A stretch of 64,000 nucleotides of DNA, from contig NC_004193.1 of NCBI RefSeq assembly GCF_000011245.1, forward strand, positions 1,466,501 to 1,530,500, read 5' to 3'. Position 1 is the stretch's first letter, and every line of letters starts with the position of its first letter. The translations under genes and the position numbers were made by a program. Positions 55,198 to 64,000 of this stretch are shown piece by piece. The notes under the pieces are model-generated. The model was not told where the DNA came from and made no database searches. It was given only the letters and a program-made list of their open reading frames with translations. Origin of the DNA: Oceanobacillus iheyensis HTE831 (GTDB taxonomy: Bacteria > Bacillota > Bacilli > Bacillales > Amphibacillaceae).

Positions 55198-55701
55198 GTG
55201 GCATTATCACCATTGGACATTCATAATAAAGAGTTTGCAAAAGGATTTCGCGGATATGATGAAGACGATGTAAATGAATTTTTAGATCAAATTATCAAAG
55301 ATTATGAGTTAGTTATTCGTGAAAAGAAAGAGGCAGAAGAAGAAGTTAGACAATTACGTGAGCGTTTAGGCCATTTTACTAATATTGAAGAAACATTAAA
55401 TAAATCTATTCTCGTAGCACAAGAAACAGCAGAAGAAGTAAAAGGAAATGCTTCAAAAGAATCGAAACTAATTATTAAAGAAGCAGAAAAAAATGCTGAT
55501 CGTATTGTGAATGAGGCACTTAGCAAGGCGCGTAAAATTTCTTTAGATGTGGAAGAGCTGAAAAAGCAAGCGAAAGTATTCCGTACACGTATGCGTATGT
55601 TAGTACAAGCACAATTAGAAATGTTAGGTACGGATGATTGGGAAGAGTTATTTGATACTGAAATCGATGAAGAATTAGAGCTTCTAGAACAGCAGTCTTA
55701 A
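55198..55701 (+). CDS. divIVA: DivIVA, negative-curvature polar/septal scaffold
   Basis: About 167 residues: N-terminal membrane-binding domain (LSPLDIHNKEFAKGFRGYDEDDVNEF in part, with the curved-membrane Phe/Arg pair in KGFRGY), then a long coiled coil (about 28-150) and an acidic end. It places MinCD through MinJ and, in sporulation, anchors the chromosome. GTG 55198 aligns exactly with the B. subtilis N-terminus and has better spacing to AAGGAGGTGA than ATG 55195. The two starts differ by one residue. Confidence 0.93.
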   Translation: MALSPLDIHNKEFAKGFRGYDEDDVNEFLDQIIKDYELVIREKKEAEEEVRQLRERLGHFTNIEETLNKSILVAQETAEEVKGNASKESKLIIKEAEKNADRIVNEALSKARKISLDVEELKKQAKVFRTRMRMLVQAQLEMLGTDDWEELFDTEIDEELELLEQQS

Positions 55702-55765
55702 TGACGTGATGTTCATTTTTAAAATTACATATCATTCTATGAACTATATGGAAATATGAATAGGT

Positions 55766-56003
55766 AAAAGCAATGATAGAGACAGTATAAAAGTAGAACC
55801 GATCTAGCGAATTGAGGATGGTGTGAGCTCAGTGCGGAAAGCTTTTAGAAAATCACTCTTGAGTTTTCATTACGAAACAAGTAGTAATGGACGGTTCATC
55901 TCCGTTATCGATCTTAAAGTGAATGTAATGGATCAACATTAGATTTATAAGGGTGGTACCGCGAGTCTTCTCGTCCCTTTTGGGATTAGAAGGCTTTTTT
56001 TGT
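55766..56003 (+). promoter_or_regulatory. T-box leader of ileS (isoleucine specifier)
   Basis: A long leader with the invariant T-box core AAGGGTGGTACCGCG at 55949-55963, followed by a terminator whose arms AGTCTTCT and AGAAGGCT precede seven T. Stem I begins near 55766. The probable specifier codon is ATC at 55852-55854 (context AAAATCACTC), reading tRNA-Ile. Uncharged tRNA-Ile would stabilise the antiterminator and allow ileS expression. Confidence 0.95.
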
Positions 56004-56026
56004 TATAAATAGGAGGTTTTATTGTA

Positions 56027-58783
56027 ATGGATTACAAACAAACATTATTAATGCCAAAAACTGCATTTCCGATGCGTGGAAATCTACCGAACAAAGAACC
56101 AGAACGACAAAAAAAGTGGGAAGAAACGAATCAGTACGCAAAGACATTAGAACGTACAAAAGGTAGACCGTTATTTGTTTTACATGACGGACCCCCTTAT
56201 GCTAATGGAGATATCCATATAGGCCATGCATTAAATAAGGTGTTAAAAGACTTTATTGTCCGCTATAAGTCCATGACAGGTTATCATGCGCCATATATTC
56301 CAGGATGGGATACACATGGATTGCCAATTGAGACAGCTTTAACGAAGAAGAAAAAAATAAAACGTAAAGAAATGGATATAGCTGCTTTTCGTAAGTTATG
56401 TGAAGAATATGCACTAGGGCAAATTAATAATCAACGTGAACAGTTCAAACAATTAGGAGTTCGCGGTGATTGGGACAACCCGTATATTACACTCACGAAA
56501 GATTATGAGGCATCACAAATTAAGGTCTTTGGAGATATGGCAAGAAAAGGATATATCTACAAAGGATTAAAGCCAGTTTATTGGTCTCCTTCATCTGAGT
56601 CTGCATTGGCAGAAGCGGAGATTGAATATCAAGATAAGCGGTCACCATCGATTTATGTAGCTTTTGAAGTAAAAGGTGGACAAGCATTATTATCGGGTGG
56701 AGAGAAATTTATTATTTGGACTACGACACCGTGGACATTGCCTGCAAATCTAGGAATTAGTCTACATGCTGATTTGACATATATTGTTGTCCAGGTAGGA
56801 GAGGAAAAGTATATAATTGCTGAGGCTCTGTTCGATGATGTAAGTGAATCACTTGGTTGGGAGAATCCTCAGGTGTTACAAAGCTTTAAAGGTAAAGAAG
56901 CAGAGGGTATAGAAGCACAACATCCATTTTACGATCGTACTTCACTAGTAATGTTAGGAGAACATGTTACAACCGATGCTGGTACAGGCTGTGTTCATAC
57001 TGCACCTGGGCATGGGGAAGATGACTTTTATGTCTCCCGTAGTTATGGAATAGATGCTTTCTGTCCAGTAGATGAGAAAGGTGTGTTTACTCAGGAGGCC
57101 CCTGGATTTGAAGGCTTGTTTTATGATGAAGCTAATAAAATAATCACGGAGAAATTGGATGCAAGTGGTGCTTTGCTCAAGTTAGAATTTATTACGCACT
57201 CCTATCCACATGATTGGCGAACGAAGAAACCAACTATTTTCCGAGCAACATCGCAGTGGTTTGCCTCGATTAAAGATTTCCGTGTAGATATTCTAGAGGA
57301 AATTAAACAAGTAAATTGGTATCCTCATTGGGGCGAAACAAGATTATATAATATGGTACGAGATAGAGAAGATTGGTGTATCTCTAGACAACGTGCCTGG
57401 GGTGTTCCAATTCCAGTATTTTATGGAGAAGATGGCACACCAATTATTACTGATGAAACGATTAATCACGTCTCAGAATTATTCCGTGAACATGGATCAA
57501 ATATTTGGTTTGAAAAAGAAGCGAAAGAATTATTACCAGAAGGATTTACTTCTGAGCATAGTCCCAATGGGAATTTTGCGAAAGAAACAGATATTATGGA
57601 TGTTTGGTTCGATTCTGGATCTTCACATGAAGGTGTGTTACTTAACAGACAAAACCATCAACGTCCGGCTAATGTATATCTCGAAGGTAGTGACCAGTAT
57701 CGTGGTTGGTTTAACTCTTCTTTATCTACTTCGGTTGCAGTAACTGGAAAAGCTCCCTATAAAGCAGTAATCAGCCATGGTTTTGTTTTAGATGGGAATG
57801 GTAGAAAGATGAGTAAGTCGTTAGGAAATGTCATCGTACCATCAAAAGTACAAAAGCAATTAGGTTCTGATATTCTACGACTATGGGTATCTAGTGTTGA
57901 TTATCAAGCAGATGTTCGTATTTCTGATGATATTTTGAAGCAAACATCGGAAAGCTATCGTAAAATCAGAAATACGTTTCGATTTTTATTAGCAAATCTT
58001 GCAGACTTTAATCCCAATACGGATCGTGTAAAAGAAGAGAACATGGAAGAAGTAGACCGTTATATGGTCCACCGTTTGCAGAATGTATTAGCGGAAGCAC
58101 ACAAAAACTATAATCAGTATGAATTTGCTCCTGTCTTCCAACAAATTCATCATTTTTGCTCCGTTGATTTAAGTTCATTTTATCTGGATTTTGCGAAGGA
58201 TATTCTTTACATTGAAGCAAAAGATCATCCTCGTAGACGTAGTATTCAAACGGGGTATTATGAAGTGTTAACTAGTTTAGTGAAACTTATTGCACCAATT
58301 ATCCCGCATACGGCGGAAGAAGTTTGGGAGTACATTCCAGAACCGGAGGCGGAAAGTGTTCATTTAACGGATATTCCAGAAGCACGTGACGTTGCCATTA
58401 ATGAACAAACGGTTGATAAATGGAACCACTTCATGAAAATCCGAGATGATGTATTAAAAGCTTTAGAAGAAGCTAGAAGTGAGAAAGTTATTGGGAAATC
58501 ATTAGAAGCAAAAATATCTATTGCAGCTAAAGATGAAGGCACTAAAAAAGTATTAGATGAAATGGAGCACTTACATCAATATTTTATTGTCTCAGAAGCA
58601 GTAATTGTTGATACGTTAACCGATGCAAAAGAAGGTAACGTTGTAAATGTACAAGTTGAGGTACACCCTGGAGAAACATGTGACCGCTGTTGGGTATCTT
58701 CAGAAACAGTAGGTGAAAATAAAAATCATCCTTCTTTATGTAGTCGATGTGCGGATGTAGTTACTAAGCATTATGCAGATTGA
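56027..58783 (+). CDS. ileS: Isoleucyl-tRNA synthetase
   Basis: A 918-residue class I synthetase. HIGH motif at 64-67 (GDIHIGHAL), CP1 editing domain (about 200-400; [13 protein letters not shown]), KMSKS at 594-598 ([10 protein letters not shown]), anticodon domain, and a C-terminal zinc finger (CDRCWVSSE ... CSRCAD). It is the bacterial type sensitive to mupirocin rather than the eukaryote-like one, judging by the intact zinc finger and overall length. AGGAGG lies before the ATG. It is controlled by the upstream T-box. Confidence 0.97.
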   Translation: MDYKQTLLMPKTAFPMRGNLPNKEPERQKKWEETNQYAKTLERTKGRPLFVLHDGPPYANGDIHIGHALNKVLKDFIVRYKSMTGYHAPYIPGWDTHGLPIETALTKKKKIKRKEMDIAAFRKLCEEYALGQINNQREQFKQLGVRGDWDNPYITLTKDYEASQIKVFGDMARKGYIYKGLKPVYWSPSSESALAEAEIEYQDKRSPSIYVAFEVKGGQALLSGGEKFIIWTTTPWTLPANLGISLHADLTYIVVQVGEEKYIIAEALFDDVSESLGWENPQVLQSFKGKEAEGIEAQHPFYDRTSLVMLGEHVTTDAGTGCVHTAPGHGEDDFYVSRSYGIDAFCPVDEKGVFTQEAPGFEGLFYDEANKIITEKLDASGALLKLEFITHSYPHDWRTKKPTIFRATSQWFASIKDFRVDILEEIKQVNWYPHWGETRLYNMVRDREDWCISRQRAWGVPIPVFYGEDGTPIITDETINHVSELFREHGSNIWFEKEAKELLPEGFTSEHSPNGNFAKETDIMDVWFDSGSSHEGVLLNRQNHQRPANVYLEGSDQYRGWFNSSLSTSVAVTGKAPYKAVISHGFVLDGNGRKMSKSLGNVIVPSKVQKQLGSDILRLWVSSVDYQADVRISDDILKQTSESYRKIRNTFRFLLANLADFNPNTDRVKEENMEEVDRYMVHRLQNVLAEAHKNYNQYEFAPVFQQIHHFCSVDLSSFYLDFAKDILYIEAKDHPRRRSIQTGYYEVLTSLVKLIAPIIPHTAEEVWEYIPEPEAESVHLTDIPEARDVAINEQTVDKWNHFMKIRDDVLKALEEARSEKVIGKSLEAKISIAAKDEGTKKVLDEMEHLHQYFIVSEAVIVDTLTDAKEGNVVNVQVEVHPGETCDRCWVSSETVGENKNHPSLCSRCADVVTKHYAD

Positions 58784-58811
58784 AGATGGTTACCATATAA
58801 ATTAATATAAA

Positions 58812-58916
58812 TCGAGGCAGATGATTTCTGTTGGAAAAGAATGTATAGCATAGAAGTGCAATGTTCGCATTGTCTAGCATCAGCTTTTCCTCAGGGACCT
58901 CTGCTTTTTTTTGAAG
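58812..58916 (+). terminator. Structured terminator region after ileS with UUCG-capped stem
   Basis: An outer GCAGA/TCTGC pair, a middle GGAAAAG (58832-58838)/CTTTTCC (58883-58889) stem and an inner CAATG-TTCG-CATTG hairpin form a nested structure of about 100 bases ending in eight T. It is longer than a normal terminator. The rest of the 337-base gap carries the lspA promoter (TTGAAA at 59057, TATAAG at 59078, spacing 15). Confidence 0.6.
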
Positions 58917-59120
58917 ATATCTTTTGGTTAGACAGAAGCAGTTTACTGGCTTGATGAATAACGTTGTAGTTTTCCTAAAACACTATTTTCTATAGTATCA
59001 ACCATTTTATTTGTTTTTCTCCAAAGATACATTATGATTTGGAATCACGTTTGTTCTTGAAAATGTTTGAGCACCGGTATAAGATAGAAAGAGTTCGATT
59101 AGAATCGAGGGGTATAATAA

Positions 59121-59594
59121 ATGATTATGTATTATTTAATAGCTATTGCGCTTGTCATTATTGACCAACTAACGAAATGGTTGGTAGTTTCACGTATGGA
59201 GTTAGGGGAATCTATATCTGTTATTGATAACTTTTTCTATATAACTTCACACCGAAACACAGGAGCAGCTTGGGGAATATTAGAAGGACAAATGCTCTTA
59301 TTTTATATAATCACTACTATAGTCATAATCGGTATTATTTATTTTTTACATACACATGCGAAAGGTGACAAATTACTATCCGTTGCACTTGTGGTAATTT
59401 TAGGAGGAGCAATAGGTAATTTTATTGATCGTATATTTAGACAAGAAGTAGTTGATTTTGCAAACTTTTACATCTTTGATTATAACTTTCCGATTTTTAA
59501 TGTTGCTGACTCATCATTAACCATCGGTGTAATTCTATTTCTCATAGCTACGATTCTGGAAGAAAAGCGTCAGAAAGGAAAATCAAAATCATGA
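59121..59594 (+). CDS. lspA: LspA, signal peptidase II
   Basis: A 157-residue, four-helix membrane aspartic protease that cleaves lipoprotein signal peptides after diacylglyceryl transfer; CtaC here is one likely substrate. Conserved blocks: [26 protein letters not shown] with the first catalytic Asp, and [11 protein letters not shown] with the second. GAGGGG lies 8 bases before ATG 59121. The gene overlaps the next by four bases (ATGA). Confidence 0.95.
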
Positions 59595-60502
59595 CAAAGA
59601 GTCAACACATCGTGACAGAACAACAAGGAAAAACAAGAGTAGATAAACTATTAACACAATTGCTTGCGGATCAATCACGTTCACAAATACAAGGATGGAT
59701 TGATGAAGGATTGGTAGAAGTCAATGGTGTATCTGTAAAAGCAAATTATAAGTGTGTAGAAGGTGATGCACTTACATGGGAAATACCTGAAACGAAACCA
59801 TTAATACTAGAACCCGAAAATATCCCTTTGGATGTTGTGTATGAAGATTCGGATGTCATTGTTATCAACAAACCAAAAGGTATGGTTGTACATCCTTCAG
59901 CTGGTCATCAAACTGGTACACTTGTACATGCTTTGTTGTATCATTGTGATGATTTATCAGGGATTAATGGTATAGAACGCCCTGGTATCGTACATCGAAT
60001 AGACAAAGATACAAGTGGATTATTAGTAGTTGCCAAAAATGATGTTGCACATCAAAAATTATCTGATCAATTACAACAAAAACAATTAAAACGTAAATAT
60101 GTAGCAATTGTTCACGGTGAAATTGGACATGATACAGGATTAATTGATGCTCCGATTGGTCGTGATCCTAAAGATAGACAAAAAATGGCGGTTGTAGATA
60201 ATGGAAAATCTGCTATTACACATTTTCGTGTGATAGAACGATTCCCTGACTATACGTTTGTTGAGTGCCAGCTTGAGACTGGGAGAACCCACCAAATTCG
60301 GGTTCATATGCAATATATTGGTTTTCCGTTAGTGGGAGATCCGAAATATAGTCAACGTAAAACAATGAATGTAGATGGGCAAGCATTACATGCAAAAGAA
60401 ATTGGATTTTATCATCCCAAAACAGGTGAATGGCTTGAGTTTGACGCGAATCCACCAGAAATATTTACAGAAGCGCTCAGCTTTATTCGTAAAATGTATT
60501 GA
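59591..60502 (+). CDS. ylyB: RluD-family 23S rRNA pseudouridine synthase (YlyB)
   Basis: 303 residues: an N-terminal S4 domain ([20 protein letters not shown] in part) and an RsuA/RluD catalytic domain with the active Asp in [15 protein letters not shown] (about residue 139), plus [17 protein letters not shown]. It is expected to modify helix 69 uridines of 23S rRNA. It starts within the lspA stop. A pyr attenuator follows. Confidence 0.9.
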
Positions 60503-60562
60503 CAGTTTAAGAATCTTTTGGAATAATACAAGAAGAACAGTTGAATAGAACCTTTAAAAAAT

Positions 60563-60641
60563 AGTCCAGAGAGGCTAGAAAGGGATCGTATGTTACATGT
60601 AAAAGTATGCCCTTTTTCCTTTCTTGGAAAAGGGCATTTTT
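60563..60641 (+). promoter_or_regulatory. PyrR-dependent attenuator in the pyrR leader
   Basis: The PyrR-binding consensus ARUCCNGNGAGGYU is matched by AGTCCAGAGAGGCT at 60563-60576. A terminator hairpin follows (ATGCCCTTTTTCC, 60607-60619, with GGAAAAGGGCAT) and a T-run. PyrR bound to UMP would favour termination before pyrR. Confidence 0.93.
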
Positions 60642-60662
60642 AGATTGAGGTGAGATACGCAA

Positions 60663-61205
60663 ATGAAAAAGAAAACGGAAATACTGGATGCAGCATCCAT
60701 ACAACGAGCACTAACAAGAATGTCTCATGAAATATTGGAAAAAAATAAAGGTGGAGAAAATCTCGTCTTGATTGGAATAAAAACAAGAGGTGTTCCACTA
60801 GCAAAGCGTATCCAGCAGAAAATTAAGCAAATCGAATCTATTGAGGTTCCTTTAGGTGAATTAGATATTACCATGTATCGAGATGATCTTGACAAAGTAT
60901 CTGAACAAGAGGACCCGAAGATTAACTCTGTTTCAATTGGAATGGATATAACCGATAAACATGTTATTTTGATAGATGATGTATTATTTACTGGAAGAAC
61001 GGTTCGAGCAGCAATGGATGCTGTTATGGACGTTGGTCGCCCCTCTACAATCCAGCTTGGTTCACTCGTGGATAGAGGGCATCGTGAGTTACCTATCCGT
61101 GCTGATTATGTTGGGAAGAACATACCAACATCGGATCGAGAAATTGTTGTTGTTCAACTAAGTGAACAAGATCAAGAAGATCGTGTATCTTTATATGAAA
61201 AATAA
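60663..61205 (+). CDS. pyrR: PyrR, pyr operon attenuator and uracil phosphoribosyltransferase
   Basis: A 180-residue PRTase-fold RNA-binding protein. The PRPP loop is [16 protein letters not shown] (about 100-115). It binds the two leader hairpins here in response to UMP/UTP and PRPP and causes early termination. GAGGTGAG lies about 10 bases before the ATG. pyrP (uracil permease), next in B. subtilis, is not between pyrR and pyrB here. Confidence 0.96.
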   Translation: MKKKTEILDAASIQRALTRMSHEILEKNKGGENLVLIGIKTRGVPLAKRIQQKIKQIESIEVPLGELDITMYRDDLDKVSEQEDPKINSVSIGMDITDKHVILIDDVLFTGRTVRAAMDAVMDVGRPSTIQLGSLVDRGHRELPIRADYVGKNIPTSDREIVVVQLSEQDQEDRVSLYEK

Positions 61206-61225
61206 ATATGTTCAGCTTTTAATCA

Positions 61226-61334
61226 AATCCTGAGAGGTTTGGAAGGTTGTTTTTGGCTACGTATATCTTTGGATACCTATATATTCCAGGATACGTATAG
61301 CTCTCTGCAACCATTTTGCAGAGAGCTTTTTTTA
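61226..61334 (+). promoter_or_regulatory. PyrR-dependent attenuator between pyrR and pyrB
   Basis: PyrR site AATCCTGAGAGGTT at 61226-61239 fits the consensus. GCTACGTAT (from 61256) can pair with ATACGTATAGC (to 61301) as antiterminator. The terminator is a perfect 12-bp stem, AGCTCTCTGCAA (61299-61310) with its complement (61316-61327), followed by T-run. The antiterminator uses the first bases of the terminator stem. Confidence 0.93.
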
Positions 61335-61377
61335 TAACTAAATCTTCGTTATTACGGATACATGAAGGAGGAAGTCG

Positions 61378-62307
61378 ATGAGACATTTTATTTCTGTTAA
61401 TCAATTGGAAGCCGATGAAATGTATCAAATAATACGAAAAGCAAATGAATTAAGAGACCGACCAAATCAATTAAATCGCCAATTATTTGCTGGTAATCTG
61501 TTTTTTGAACCGAGTACTCGAACAAAAATGAGTTTTTCAGTTGCGGAACGAAAGTTAGGTGTGGAGATATTGGATTTCCATACAGAAGCATCGAGTTTGG
61601 CAAAAGGTGAATCGTTATATGATACAGCAAAAACATTTGAAGCGATTGGGGCTAATTTCTTAGTAATAAGACATCCTTCAGATCAATGGATAAGTGAATT
61701 GGAGCAGGGAGGAAAATTAAACATACCAGTCATTAATGCTGGTTCTGGCAAAGAAGAACATCCAACTCAATGTTTGCTTGATCTACTAACGATGTATCAA
61801 GAGTTTGGTTCAATTAAAGGGTTGAAGGTTGTGATTGCTGGAGATATAAAACATAGTCGAGTAGCTAAATCCAATGCAATGGCGCTTACGAAACTAGGTG
61901 CGAAAGTAATTTTTAGTGCCGCACCAGGATTTGAGGACCATACGTTAGATTATCCATACCTGACCATGGATGAAGCCATAGAAGAAGCTGACGTGTTAAT
62001 GTTACTGAGAATTCAACATGAGCGACATCTGCATAAAGCAGAGACTTCAGATTACCTATCACTCTATGGTTTAACGAAAGAAAGATATAAAAAGTTACAA
62101 GATCATGCAATTCTTATGCATCCAGCTCCGATAAATCGTGGGGTAGAAATAGATACAAATTTAGTAGAGAGTGAAAAATCAAGGATTTTTAAACAAATGT
62201 CCAATGGGGTTTACGTACGAATGGCAATTATCATGCACGTATTATCAGAATGGGGGATTATTCATGAAAACAATCTTATTAAACGCAAATCGCTTACTGC
62301 CATCTAA
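61378..62307 (+). CDS. pyrB: Aspartate carbamoyltransferase, catalytic chain
   Basis: A 309-residue enzyme making carbamoyl-aspartate from carbamoyl phosphate and aspartate. Carbamoyl phosphate site FEPSTRTKMSF (about 44-54), HPTQCLLD and the aspartate-binding LRIQHER are visible. There is no pyrI regulatory chain, as in other Bacillus. GGAGGAAG lies before the ATG. The C-terminal coding sequence overlaps the pyrC start by 44 bases. Confidence 0.96.
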   Translation: MRHFISVNQLEADEMYQIIRKANELRDRPNQLNRQLFAGNLFFEPSTRTKMSFSVAERKLGVEILDFHTEASSLAKGESLYDTAKTFEAIGANFLVIRHPSDQWISELEQGGKLNIPVINAGSGKEEHPTQCLLDLLTMYQEFGSIKGLKVVIAGDIKHSRVAKSNAMALTKLGAKVIFSAAPGFEDHTLDYPYLTMDEAIEEADVLMLLRIQHERHLHKAETSDYLSLYGLTKERYKKLQDHAILMHPAPINRGVEIDTNLVESEKSRIFKQMSNGVYVRMAIIMHVLSEWGIIHENNLIKRKSLTAI

Positions 62308-63556
62308 TGAATTAGAGAAAGTAGAAGTACTTATAGAAGATAATAAAATAATAAAAATTGCATCTCAGATTCCTGATAAGGTAGAAAACTATATTGATAT
62401 AGAAGGAAAGTTACTGTTGCCTGGACTAATTGATGTTCATATTCATTTACGCGAACCGGGTGGAGAACATAAGGAAACAATTAAAACAGGAACAATGGCA
62501 GCTGCAAGGGGTGGATATACGACTGTATGCGCAATGCCAAATACAAATCCAGTTCCCGATCATCCAGAAGCTTTAACGAGTTTACTTTCTAAAATAGCGG
62601 ATGATGCACATATACGTGTATTACCTTATGCATCAATTACTAAGAGCTTAAAGGGAGAAGAAAGGACAGATATCCAATCACTAATCGATGCTGGTGCATT
62701 TGCCTTTACAGATGACGGGGTTGGTATACAAACAGCAGATCAAATGTATCAAGCAATGAAAGATGCAGCACGACATAACACTACCATCGTGGCACATTGT
62801 GAAGATAATAGTCTCGTATATGGCGGTGTGTTGCATGAAGGAGAAGTAAGTGAACGTTTAAGCTTACCTGGAATTCCTTCCTTAAGTGAGTCAGTACAGA
62901 TTGCGAGAGATGTATTATTAGCAGAAGCGACAGGATGTCATTATCATGTCTGTCATGTTAGCACAAAAGAATCGGTACGTGTAATCCGCGATGCTAAGAA
63001 AGCAGGCATACATGTAACTGCAGAGGTTTCTCCACACCATCTATTACTTAATGAGACCGATATTCCTGACGACAATGCAGACTGGAAGATGAATCCTCCG
63101 TTGCGTTCAACGGAAGATCAACAAGCACTATTCGATGGTCTAATGGATGGAACCATTGACCTAATTGCAACCGATCATGCACCTCATGCTACGGAAGAGA
63201 AAGCAGTTGGATTCAAGGAAGCTCCTTTTGGAATCGTAGGACTAGAAACAGCATTTCCGCTTTTATATACACATCTAGTTTTAAAAGGAAAAATGACGCT
63301 GTATCAATTAGTAGAAAGAATGACTGAAAAGCCAGCAGCGACATTTCAACTTCCATATGGAAAATTAGAAGAAGATTCAGTGGCTGACATAACCGTTATT
63401 GACTTAGAAAAAGAAGAAACGATTCATCGTGAAACATTTTATTCAAAAGGTAAAAACACACCTTTCGATAATTGGAAAGTAAAAGGAATTCCTGTACTTA
63501 CAATGGTAAATGGAGTAGTTGTATACGAGGAGGCTAAACAACATGAAGAAGCGTAA
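62264..63556 (+). CDS. pyrC: Dihydroorotase
   Basis: A 430-residue amidohydrolase closing carbamoyl-aspartate to dihydroorotate. Metal ligands: [10 protein letters not shown] near the N-terminus, CHVS, and ATDHAPH near residue 304. ATG 62264 has TGGGGGAT 6 bases upstream and gives the B. subtilis-like N-terminus MKTILLNA; the open frame from 62171 is within pyrB. The overlaps with pyrB (44 bases) and carA (14 bases) point to strict translational coupling. Confidence 0.96.
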   Translation: MKTILLNANRLLPSNELEKVEVLIEDNKIIKIASQIPDKVENYIDIEGKLLLPGLIDVHIHLREPGGEHKETIKTGTMAAARGGYTTVCAMPNTNPVPDHPEALTSLLSKIADDAHIRVLPYASITKSLKGEERTDIQSLIDAGAFAFTDDGVGIQTADQMYQAMKDAARHNTTIVAHCEDNSLVYGGVLHEGEVSERLSLPGIPSLSESVQIARDVLLAEATGCHYHVCHVSTKESVRVIRDAKKAGIHVTAEVSPHHLLLNETDIPDDNADWKMNPPLRSTEDQQALFDGLMDGTIDLIATDHAPHATEEKAVGFKEAPFGIVGLETAFPLLYTHLVLKGKMTLYQLVERMTEKPAATFQLPYGKLEEDSVADITVIDLEKEETIHRETFYSKGKNTPFDNWKVKGIPVLTMVNGVVVYEEAKQHEEA

Positions 63557-64000
63557 ATTAATACTAGAAGATGGAACTGTTTTTAATGGGACAGCGTTTG
63601 GAAGTGATGCCGAATCAAGTGGTGAGATTGTATTTAATACTGGAATGACAGGTTATCAAGAAGTCATCACAGATCCTAGTTATTGTGGTCAATTCGTTAC
63701 ATTAACTTATCCTTTAATTGGAAATTATGGCATTAATCGCGATGATTTTGAAACAGTGACACCATTTATTCATGGTCTTGTTGTAAAAGAGTATAGTGAA
63801 TTTCCATCTAACTTTCGAAATGAGGAGACTTTAGATGAGTTTTTACAAGCTCATAATATTCCTGGAATTGCAAATATTGATACACGGAAGCTCACTCGAA
63901 TCATACGTAAGCACGGTACAATGCGAGCAGTAATGGTCGATGAGCAGAAAAATGAGCAACACGTTATAGAACAATTAAGACTTGCTGAAATGCCTCGAGA
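63543..64000 (+). CDS. carA: Carbamoyl phosphate synthase small subunit (partial)
   Basis: Only the first 152 codons are in the window. The N-terminal domain is clear: [36 protein letters not shown] and [17 protein letters not shown]. The glutamine amidotransferase domain lies beyond the edge. ATG 63543 has GAGGAGG 9 bases upstream and overlaps the pyrC stop by 14 bases. In a pyr operon this is the pyrimidine-specific enzyme, named pyrAA in B. subtilis. Confidence 0.93.
   Translation, partial: MKKRKLILEDGTVFNGTAFGSDAESSGEIVFNTGMTGYQEVITDPSYCGQFVTLTYPLIGNYGINRDDFETVTPFIHGLVVKEYSEFPSNFRNEETLDEFLQAHNIPGIANIDTRKLTRIIRKHGTMRAVMVDEQKNEQHVIEQLRLAEMPR

Overview
The window is low-GC Gram-positive, endospore-forming Bacillaceae DNA, and I read it as Oceanobacillus, very probably O. 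iheyensis. Gene order follows the B. subtilis yla-ctaA-ylb-dcw-spoIIG-ylm-ileS-pyr segment. The group II intron at 6703-8392 agrees, as far as I can recall, with the O. iheyensis group IIC ribozyme used for crystal structures. I ran no database search.

Layout. 1-3200: small yla genes and ftsW. 3176-6619: pyruvate carboxylase, followed by its terminator and, directly behind it, the IIC intron with a decayed maturase. 8523-16518: aa3-type cytochrome c oxidase module (ctaA divergent from ctaB-C-D-E-F, then ctaG and ctaM). An intact ISL3-family IS with a perfect 8-bp target duplication sits between ctaM and its terminator. 18010-29543: ylb genes, including the Y-complex gene ylbF, rsmD, coaD, the sporulation gene ylbJ, the protease gene ylbL, the tRNA acetyltransferase-like gene ylbM, and rpmF. 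29759-48453: bshC and the division and cell-wall (dcw) cluster mraZ-rsmH-ftsL-pbpB-spoVD-murE-murF-mraY-murD-spoVE-divIB-ftsA-ftsZ. 48854-51412: spoIIGA-sigE-sigG. 51746-55701: ylmC-D-E, sepF, ylmG-H, divIVA. 55766-58783: T-box leader and ileS. 59121-64000: lspA, an RluD-type pseudouridine synthase, then pyrR-pyrB-pyrC-carA with two PyrR attenuators; carA runs off the window.

How it works together. The chromosome links cell-wall precursor synthesis, septum assembly and the sporulation sigma factors. Regulation is unusually readable: a three-box MraZ operator, a Spo0A-type spoIIG promoter with an over-long spacer, a sigma-F/G promoter placed so that only read-through RNA can hide the sigG ribosome-binding site, a T-box and PyrR attenuators. 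A similar hairpin arrangement lies in front of spoVE and may be the most interesting unreported device here. A second theme is a dispersed repeat family with inverted ends (three copies, one with an extra internal segment), lying mostly between convergent genes, where it can double as a bidirectional terminator.

I found no tRNA, rRNA, CRISPR array, prophage, defence island or biosynthetic cluster. Most of the window is core genome.
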